From JAFGJQ01 sp052034525 (lineage in GTDB: Bacteria; Planctomycetota; Phycisphaerae; UBA1845), in the NCBI GenBank assembly GCA_052034525.1, contig JBPOIK010000098.1:1-11076 (forward strand): a stretch of 11,076 nucleotides of DNA, given 5' to 3'. Positions 5,978 through 11,076 of the stretch are shown here, piece after piece. The translations under genes and the position numbers were made by a program. The notes beneath the pieces were generated by a model. The model ran no database searches and was not told the origin of the DNA. It worked only from the letters and a program-made list of their open reading frames with translations. Within the stretch, counting starts at the first letter, position 1, and the number at the start of each line of letters is the position of its first letter.

Positions 5978-8206
5978 ATGACCGGCATGGACATAGAAGG
6001 CCTGGTACAACTGATCGGCAGCGGCAACGTGCGAACCGTGGAGGACGCATGGCTCTCGGCCCTGATGGAAGAGACACCGTCGGTGCCGCAGTGGATGGAT
6101 CGCGTCCGGATCCTGGAGGCTCTGGCAACCGCCGGCAAGCCGGACGAAGCCGCGGCACTGGCCGCCACGGCCCTGGAGGTGCTGCGCGAACAGACCTCCC
6201 CGGCGGACCTGGTTCCGCTGGCGGGCGCCATGTTGCTGGCCGTGGGCGAGGTGCCGGACGTTCGAGACGCGGTGTTCCATCTGTACCAGGCGGCCTTCGC
6301 GGACCGGCCGAACCTGCCGGGCCTGCTGGAGGAGTCGGGCCTGGCCGGCACGAAGACGTCCCGCCGCGCGTTGCGAACACTGGATGTTTGCCTCTGCCTG
6401 TCGCCGGGAGATTTCCTGATCGGACGACATGATGATTCGGCGGCCCGGGTGGACGCCGTCGATCCGGACAGGTGGCGATTCACGGTCGTTACGTCCAAGG
6501 GAAGCCGGACGCTGGACCCGACGTCGCTGGCCGACGCCTACATGCCCGCCGCGGCCGACGACTATCGCGTGCTGGCACACTTCGATCGCCCGCGGCTGGC
6601 CGGCCTGCTGGAGAAGGATCCCGCCCCCGTCATCCGCGCGATCGTGCGGGCCCATGGCGACCGGATGACCAGCGATGACCTCGAGGTGCTGCTGACGCGG
6701 GACCTGGTGCCGGCGGACCAGTGGACGAAATGGTGGTCCAAGGCGCGCAGCTCGCTCAAGAAGTCCGCGGACGTGACGGTGGAGGGCCGCAACCCCTATA
6801 TCATTCAGTACAATCCCGGCGCCGATACCCTGGAGCAGCAGACGCGCGCGAGCCTGTCCCGGATTCACGATTCGGCGGGTAGTCTGCGCGCGTTGCAGAC
6901 CTATCTGCGCGAAACCCGGGCGCGAGGGACGTCGCCGGACCCGGAACTGCTGGGACACATGGCCGCCGTGCTGGATGCCCGGGCCCGCCAGCAGCAGCAG
7001 ACCGGGGACCGACTGGCGCTGGAGACCTGGCTGATTGCCGCCCGCGTGCGGAAGGTGATGGGCGACCCCGAGCCGGATGCGTCGGCGGTGGCTCTGCTGG
7101 CCTCCGTCGACAATCCGCAAGACTGGGTCCGGGCGATCGATCGGATCGACTTGTGGGACGAGGGTTGTGCCTGCCTGGAGAAGGCCCGACCGGAGGGGAT
7201 CACCGAGCGGCTGGCCGACCTGCTGCGAACCGCTCCTGCCGCGGCGTGTGATGATGTTGCCGAACGGCTGATCCGGCTGGGCTTTCCACCCGAGGGGTGG
7301 GCCGGGCTGATTCAGGAGATCCTCGCCGAGCCGGTGGAGTGCCACGGGGCGCTCTTCTGGCTGTGGCAGGGGCCGCGGCGTACGGAAATCGGGCATGAGA
7401 CCGCTGTGCCGGATCTGCTCCATCGAATCCTGGTCATGCTGACCGAGATGAAGCGCAACGACAAGCTCGACGGCCGGATCGTCAAGGCGGTGCGGGCGGG
7501 GGCGCGATCGGCCCTGTCGAACCGCAGATATGAGCGAGTGCGGGCCTGTGTCGAGGGCATGGACCTCAGCAAGGCGCGGGCCGTCTATGCGCGGGTCCGC
7601 CGGCTGGACGAGCTGGGTCGCGCGGTTCAGGAAGACATGCTCAAGATCATCGGCGATGCTTTCCCCGCCATTTTCGTCCGGGAGAAAGTGGAGCGATGGG
7701 CCGACCCCGCTGCGCTGTACGTAACGAGCGCCGGGCTGGCCGCCAAGGAAGCGGAAATCCACGAGCTCGTCAACGTCAAGATGAAGGAGAACGCGCGAGC
7801 GATCGGCGCGGCGGCGGAACACGGCGACCTGTCGGAGAACTCGGAGTACAAATTCGCGCTGGAGGAACGCGACCTGCTGCGGGCACGACTGGCCCAGATG
7901 AACGAACAGATGGCCATGGCCCGCGTTCTGGAGCCGCAGGAGGTCTCGACGGACCGGGCGGATATCGGCTGCCGGGTGGTGCTGAGGAATACGCGGACGG
8001 GCGGGATCCAGGAACTGGTCATCCTCAGCGCGTGGGAGGCCGATTCGGCCCGGAATATCGTGAACTACAGGGCCCCGCTGGCGCAGGCGGTGCTGGGCCG
8101 GAAACCCGGCGACACCGTCGAACTGCCGTCTGCGGGCAGCCTCGATACGTTTGTCGTGGACTCGATTTCCAACGCCCTGCAAGAGACAGGAGACATGTCC
8201 CGATGA
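5978..8206 (+). CDS. greA: Giant GreA: transcript-cleavage factor with about 580-residue N-terminal extension
   Basis: A 742-residue protein whose last ~160 residues are a complete GreA/GreB. The coiled-coil domain (about 580-655) carries the signature HGDLSENSEYKFALEERD (615-632); Asp617 and Glu620 correspond to the acidic tip that inserts into the RNA polymerase secondary channel and stimulates cleavage of backtracked RNA. The FKBP-like domain follows (about 660-730; VVLRNTRTGG, APLAQAVLGRKPGDTVELP). Ordinary GreA is about 158 residues. The N-terminal part (1-575) is largely helical in appearance: 40-110 looks like paired repeat helices (TPR-like, not proven); about 130-205 may be a small beta module; WTKWWSKARSSLKK (249-262) then GRNPY (270-274) is a distinctive conserved-looking block; 285-565 is again helical. 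Chlamydial GreA has a comparable long extension of unknown role. The start is ambiguous: ATG 5978 (GGGAG at 5959-5963, 14 nt away) or ATG 5987. The stop overlaps the next gene by ATGA. It is the sole GreA in view; whether the genome has a short one is unknown. Confidence 0.88.
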   Translation: MTGMDIEGLVQLIGSGNVRTVEDAWLSALMEETPSVPQWMDRVRILEALATAGKPDEAAALAATALEVLREQTSPADLVPLAGAMLLAVGEVPDVRDAVFHLYQAAFADRPNLPGLLEESGLAGTKTSRRALRTLDVCLCLSPGDFLIGRHDDSAARVDAVDPDRWRFTVVTSKGSRTLDPTSLADAYMPAAADDYRVLAHFDRPRLAGLLEKDPAPVIRAIVRAHGDRMTSDDLEVLLTRDLVPADQWTKWWSKARSSLKKSADVTVEGRNPYIIQYNPGADTLEQQTRASLSRIHDSAGSLRALQTYLRETRARGTSPDPELLGHMAAVLDARARQQQQTGDRLALETWLIAARVRKVMGDPEPDASAVALLASVDNPQDWVRAIDRIDLWDEGCACLEKARPEGITERLADLLRTAPAAACDDVAERLIRLGFPPEGWAGLIQEILAEPVECHGALFWLWQGPRRTEIGHETAVPDLLHRILVMLTEMKRNDKLDGRIVKAVRAGARSALSNRRYERVRACVEGMDLSKARAVYARVRRLDELGRAVQEDMLKIIGDAFPAIFVREKVERWADPAALYVTSAGLAAKEAEIHELVNVKMKENARAIGAAAEHGDLSENSEYKFALEERDLLRARLAQMNEQMAMARVLEPQEVSTDRADIGCRVVLRNTRTGGIQELVILSAWEADSARNIVNYRAPLAQAVLGRKPGDTVELPSAGSLDTFVVDSISNALQETGDMSR

Positions 8207-8535
8207 AGACGGTGGTGCTGATCAACCGACACGGCATGGGGACCGGCGACGACACGCTGGCCCGCGAGATTCTCATCACGTTCCTTAACAAAATATCCGC
8301 CCTCCGCGACCTGGAGGCGATCTGCTTCTACAACGGGGGCGTGAAGACGACTTTCGAGAGTTCCCCCATGCTGCCCGCGCTGTCCACTCTGCACGAGCAG
8401 GGCGTGGAACTGATCATCTGCGGCACCTGCGTCAATCAGTTTGCTTCCGTCGAGAAGGTGAAGGTCGGCCGCGTCGGTTCGATGGACGAAATCCTCTCCG
8501 CCCTGCACCGGGCCGAAAAGGTCATCACGCTCTGA
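8203..8535 (+). CDS. DsrE-like protein related to the C-terminal domain of YedF
   Basis: A 110-residue cytoplasmic protein of the DsrE/DsrF-like fold, closest by eye to the C-terminal domain of the selenium-metabolism-associated YedF. Seen: GMGTGDDTLAREIL (11-24), FYNGGVKTTFESSPMLPAL (42-60), GVELIICGTCVNQF (67-80) and VGRVGSMDEI (88-97), all in the order found in that domain. Cys73 and Cys76 form CGTC, a possible redox or persulfide-carrying pair. The N-terminal TusA domain of full YedF is absent. The start is well supported: ATG overlaps the GreA-fusion stop as ATGA, and AGGAGA lies at 8188-8193, 9 nt upstream. The overlap implies translational coupling with that gene. No selD, selA or sulfur-relay gene is visible, so a selenium role is not shown; a redox or sulfur-transfer partner role is the safer reading. 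Confidence 0.82.
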   Translation: MKTVVLINRHGMGTGDDTLAREILITFLNKISALRDLEAICFYNGGVKTTFESSPMLPALSTLHEQGVELIICGTCVNQFASVEKVKVGRVGSMDEILSALHRAEKVITL

Positions 8536-8696
8536 CGGCCGTGCGGGGCCCGCGTCTTGACCATTGCGCTTCCGGGCTGAACCGGTCCGGACGGGCGCGG
8601 CGGCCCGTTCGTGAACGGGCGACGATTGTCCGAAACGCTGCGGCGGGAACGACCGCCATCCGGACTGGGGTGGCCTCCGCGCGGGAATCCGGTCGG
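8536..8696. other. Non-coding spacer between convergent genes
   Basis: These 161 nt separate the stops of the DsrE-like gene (+) and the aldolase gene (-). I see no convincing coding frame in it. Its only clear structure is the pair of competing hairpins at 8591-8620, listed separately. Confidence 0.6.
8591..8620. terminator. Hairpins between convergent genes, possible bidirectional terminator
   Basis: GCCCGTTC (8603-8610) and GAACGGGC (8613-8620) are an 8-base perfect inverted repeat; with one pair opened it makes a 7-bp stem with a four-base loop. ACGGGC also occurs at 8591-8596 and can pair with GCCCGT (8603-8608) around a 6-base loop, so two stems compete for the same middle arm. Neither strand has a T tract afterwards, so termination, if any, would not be of the classic intrinsic kind. 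Confidence 0.35.
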
Positions 8697-9509
8697 TCAG
8701 CCTCGGCGCCGCAGCGCTTCGATCACTTCGGCCGTGATCCGCGAAACGAGGTCCTCGTATGATTCCTGCACTTCGTGCGGCGCCTCCGCGCGGTCGGGAT
8801 CGCAGACCCCGTCGCCGAACGCGGTGTTCACACACAGAGGGCCGCCTTCCCTGCGGCGGGGATCCTGCCCGGTCCCGAACCGCTCGCGCAGGTCCAGCAG
8901 CTCCTGCACTTTGGGCACGGGCAGACGCTCCACGTGGCCGATCTGCCGGGCCAGCATCAGCATGCGGCAATAGGCGTCGAGGATTTCCGTGTACCAGTAT
9001 GCCCGCTCCACGCCGGGGCCCCAGCTCACCGTGCCGTGGTTGCTCAACACTACCGTATTGGCCTTGCCGATGAACGGCCGGATGGTCTCCGCGAAATGCC
9101 GGCCGCCCGGCGTCTCGTATTCCGCCCGCGGCACCACGCCCAGAAAAATCTCCACCTCCGGCAGAATGCACGTGGGAATGTCCATGCGGGCCACGCCGAA
9201 TGCGGTTGCGTGCGGCGGATGACAATGCACCACTGCCTTGACCGCCGGGTCCGATCGGTAGATCTCCACATGCATGAGCACTTCGCTGGTGCGCGGCCGC
9301 TTGCCGGCCAGTTGGTTGCCTTCCAGGTCCACCGTACACAAGTCATCCGGCTTCATGAACCCCTTGCAGATCTGCGTCGGCGTGCAGATGATCGCGTTGT
9401 CGGACAATCGATACGAAATATTGCCGTCGTTGCCCGCGGCGAATCCCCTGGCGTACAGCCGGCGGCCGATGTCACAGATTTCGTTCCGGATCTGCCACTC
9501 CGCGTTCAT
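8697..9509 (-). CDS. Class II aldolase/adducin-family protein (fuculose-phosphate aldolase-like)
   Basis: Zinc-dependent aldolase fold; family members cleave sugar phosphates such as L-fuculose-1-phosphate or L-ribulose-5-phosphate derivatives to a C3 or C2 unit and an aldehyde. Length 270 residues. Seen: GNDGNIS (26-32) for phosphate contact, TSEVLMH with Glu76 at the place of the FucA catalytic acid, HCH (His95, His97) and NHG (His158) as the three zinc ligands, and the helical C-terminus. All active-site residues are present, so it is probably an active enzyme. The C-terminal tail after about residue 197, including GGPLCVNTAFGDGVCD (222-237), makes it longer than the ~215-residue FucA and may adapt substrate or oligomer contacts. 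The start at ATG 9507-9509 is fixed by GGGGAGGG 6 nt upstream; the frame is open further upstream but without signals. It stands alone, with no sugar kinase, isomerase or regulator nearby, so the substrate is not assigned. Confidence 0.9.
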   Translation of the reverse strand: MNAEWQIRNEICDIGRRLYARGFAAGNDGNISYRLSDNAIICTPTQICKGFMKPDDLCTVDLEGNQLAGKRPRTSEVLMHVEIYRSDPAVKAVVHCHPPHATAFGVARMDIPTCILPEVEIFLGVVPRAEYETPGGRHFAETIRPFIGKANTVVLSNHGTVSWGPGVERAYWYTEILDAYCRMLMLARQIGHVERLPVPKVQELLDLRERFGTGQDPRRREGGPLCVNTAFGDGVCDPDRAEAPHEVQESYEDLVSRITAEVIEALRRRG

Positions 9510-9515
9510 GAGAGA

Positions 9516-9523
9516 CCCTCCCC
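9516..9523 (-). promoter_or_regulatory. Strong Shine-Dalgarno of the aldolase gene
   Basis: On the minus strand GGGGAGGG ends 6 nt before the ATG (GGAGG core 7 nt away), much stronger than the other ribosome binding sites here. It rules out the longer in-frame start 33 codons upstream. The six bases between it and the ATG are TCTCTC, complementary to the loop of the leader hairpin at 9534-9559. Confidence 0.7.
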
Positions 9524-9533
9524 GGTCGACCCG

Positions 9534-9559
9534 GCCGCCGGCCTCTCTCGGCCGGCGGC
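9534..9559 (-). promoter_or_regulatory. Stable leader hairpin upstream of the aldolase gene
   Basis: A perfect 10-bp GC-only inverted repeat (9534-9543 with 9550-9559) encloses a 6-base loop, GAGAGA on the minus strand. It lies 10 nt upstream of the Shine-Dalgarno sequence and 24 nt upstream of the start codon. It has no T tract and so is not an obvious terminator of the DUF4139 gene. It is more likely part of the 5' leader and could modulate translation or mRNA stability. Confidence 0.45.
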
Positions 9560-9579
9560 AGAGGCGACGGCGCGGGTCC

Positions 9580-9585
9580 AGTATA
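9580..9585 (-). promoter_or_regulatory. Candidate -10 element for the aldolase gene
   Basis: On the minus strand TATACT matches the -10 consensus at 5 of 6 positions. No good -35 is seen at 16-18 nt spacing. If used, the transcript would start near 9573, giving a leader of about 64 nt that contains the whole hairpin and the ribosome binding site. Confidence 0.3.
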
Positions 9586-9746
9586 CGACGAAACAGGTCG
9601 GGAACCACTTCCCGCGCGCGACCGGGTTGGCCTCCGCCGACCCGGACCGCCCGGGAAGAACGCGTGGACGCGGCGTGAGGCGGACGATCGGGTCGCGGTC
9701 CGGACCGCCCGATCGCCCGCCGAATCCGCCACCTCTCTGTACGGAT

Positions 9747-11076
9747 TCAGCTCCCGGTCACGCTCATGTTCTTGTCCCAGACAAGCTGGAACTTGTATTC
9801 TTGCGATGCGGCGGTCAGGGCGAAGCTCCGGGCCGGCACGTCCAAGTCCCAGCGGAGGATGCCGTTGCCGCGCAGGTCGCGGCGATAGGTCGGGTCGTCG
9901 CTGAGCGCGTCCAAGTCGGACAGGAGGGTTATTTTGATGTCCGATCCCTGGACGACAGGCAGCCGGTCCATCACCCGGACTGTGGCCGGTCGGTCGCCGA
10001 AGTTCTCCACGAAAAGCCGGTATGTGAATGTGGCCTCGCGGTTGCCGCCCTGGATGGTTTCCGTCTTCTCCAGCAGTTCCCGCGACGCCCGCAGCGCCGA
10101 ATCGATCCCGAAGCCCACCACGAACGGCTGGCCCACCGCGATCGTCGGCAACTCCCCCTGCCCGACGAACTGACCTTCCAGGAAGGCTGACACCGGGCCG
10201 GCCAGCAGCACCTGCTCCCCCTGGTTCACGAGCGACGCTTCCTCGTACACATAGTCCGTCAGCAGCGGCGTGGCCAGCTTGTAGAAGTCCGCTTCCATCG
10301 ACGTCGCCGTGATCTGAATAAGCTGCTGGTCGGATCGGCTGGGCAGCGTGGTCCGGCCGGACAGTTTGTACGTCACGCAGACTCCCTCGTTGATCGAGGC
10401 GACCCGGTTCGCCTTGCCGTACAGGCCTCCGGCGGCCGACAGGTCCAGCAACTGAATGCGCGTCGCCAGTCGGTTGAGCTCGGTGTCCAGGTTCGCTTGC
10501 CACGGGGCGGTCAGGAAATCCAGTGACCCCTGCGCAACCTGCTGTGCCATCTGGCTGTTGCCGGCGATCACATTGTCGAGGTTCCGTCGGTTCACCGCCT
10601 GCGCACGCTCCTGGGCCAGCTCGTTCCGGGCTCGTGTGTAGGCTGTCCAGCCGACGACCGCCGGCTCCGCATCGTTCGAGACCAGCCTCAAGCGGAGCGG
10701 GTCGAGCGTTGGGGCGCGGGCGGCCAGGGCCAGAGTGGCCGTCGAGAGGGTCATCTCCACGTCGGTCCAGTCCTCTCCGCTCATCTGTTGGATGGATGCG
10801 TTGTACTCGATGGTTACGGCGTTGCGGTCGGCTCCGGCCCGCACGTTGTACGAGGGAAACCACATGGCCTCGTCCACCAGGTAGCGCAGCCGGAGCGTTC
10901 CGCCGTCCGGCCCCTTCACCTCGACGAAGACGACGGCCTCCCGGACGGGCCGGACAGGTCCGCCGGTACGCTTGTCGCGCTGTTGCTGAAGCAGCTCGAG
11001 CTGCTCGTTGAGCCGTTTTTCTTCACGAGACAGTTCCAGGTCTCGCTCGGCCAGGGCTTGGCGCTGCTCGAACACG
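9747..11076 (-). CDS. DUF4139-domain protein, MuiA-like (N-terminus outside the window)
   Basis: C-terminal 442 residues of a protein of the DUF4139 family, which often has an N-terminal DUF4140 region and a central coiled coil and includes proteins called mucoidy inhibitor A; the molecular function is not established. The gene enters from the right edge; GTG at 11073-11075 is probably an internal Val, not the start. Numbering from there: coiled coil at 1-36 (AERDLELSREEKRLNEQLEL), then the domain core with WFPSYNVRA (72-80), YNASIQQMSGEDWTDVEMTLSTA (split around the conserved GEDW, 100-103), and FVENFGDRPATVRVMDRLP (355-373) leading to the C-terminal beta strands and FQLVWDKN (429-436). Residues about 115-215 form a helical Ala/Gln/Arg-rich insertion inside the domain. 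Localisation cannot be judged because a signal peptide would lie off the window. The end is TGA at 9747-9749, 237 nt before the aldolase start. Confidence 0.85.
   Translation of the reverse strand, partial: VFEQRQALAERDLELSREEKRLNEQLELLQQQRDKRTGGPVRPVREAVVFVEVKGPDGGTLRLRYLVDEAMWFPSYNVRAGADRNAVTIEYNASIQQMSGEDWTDVEMTLSTATLALAARAPTLDPLRLRLVSNDAEPAVVGWTAYTRARNELAQERAQAVNRRNLDNVIAGNSQMAQQVAQGSLDFLTAPWQANLDTELNRLATRIQLLDLSAAGGLYGKANRVASINEGVCVTYKLSGRTTLPSRSDQQLIQITATSMEADFYKLATPLLTDYVYEEASLVNQGEQVLLAGPVSAFLEGQFVGQGELPTIAVGQPFVVGFGIDSALRASRELLEKTETIQGGNREATFTYRLFVENFGDRPATVRVMDRLPVVQGSDIKITLLSDLDALSDDPTYRRDLRGNGILRWDLDVPARSFALTAASQEYKFQLVWDKNMSVTGS

Noticed and set aside
5741..8182. 813-codon open frame on the minus strand opposite the GreA fusion
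   Set aside because: Arg/Gln/His-rich composition without motifs, antisense to a well supported gene with an unmistakable GreA domain.
8775..10190. 471-codon plus-strand frame across the aldolase and DUF4139 genes
   Set aside because: It runs antisense through two recognisable proteins and the promoter region between them; its composition is that of a shadow frame.
9472..10863. 463-codon minus-strand frame overlapping the DUF4139 gene in another frame
   Set aside because: Pro/Gly/Arg-rich translation with no motifs, while the competing frame contains GEDW and other DUF4139 features.

Overview
The window is GC-rich bacterial DNA (about two thirds G+C by eye), densely coding, with nine recognisable protein genes, two of them touching a window edge or lacking a visible partner, and no RNA gene, insertion sequence, prophage or CRISPR array that I can see. 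The best taxonomic clue is the gene at 5978-8206: a GreA transcript-cleavage factor carrying an N-terminal extension of nearly 580 residues. Very long GreA proteins are known from Chlamydia and relatives in the PVC group; with the high G+C and an unusual sodium:solute symporter this points to Planctomycetota or another PVC lineage. That is inference, not proof.

Layout. 1-240: a possible tail of an upstream gene (3-68), a small hairpin, and a candidate promoter for the first operon. 241-5232 (+): two neighbouring paralogous double-GNAT acetyltransferases, a PIG-L/LmbE-type deacetylase starting 4 nt after the second, and a large SSS-family symporter, with gaps of 74, 4 and 27 nt, so probably one operon. 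5236-5859 (-): an AlkA-type HhH-GPD DNA glycosylase, converging on the symporter with only 3 nt between stops. 5860-5977: divergent intergenic region with a candidate promoter. 5978-8535 (+): the giant GreA fusion and, with an ATGA overlap, a small DsrE/YedF-like protein. 8536-8696: non-coding convergent spacer with competing hairpins. 8697-9509 (-): a class II aldolase/adducin-family protein with a strong ribosome binding site and a structured leader. 9510-9746: its 237-nt upstream region. 9747-11076 (-): C-terminal part of a DUF4139 (mucoidy-inhibitor A like) protein that runs off the window.

How the genes may work together. The first operon combines two acyl-CoA-dependent N-acyltransferase candidates, an N-deacetylase-fold enzyme and a transporter. 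The pairing of a double-GNAT protein with a PIG-L enzyme resembles, in domain content only, MshD and MshB of mycothiol synthesis, but there is no ligase or glycosyltransferase here, and the deacetylase lacks the usual catalytic-base aspartate. The second operon physically couples a transcription elongation factor to a redox/sulfur-relay type small protein. The remaining genes (base-excision repair, aldolase, DUF4139 protein) look like independent single-gene units.

The strongest leads for something under-described are the GreA fusion and its overlapping DsrE partner, the 150-residue soluble insert in the symporter, and the GNAT-GNAT-PIG-L cluster with altered active-site motifs.
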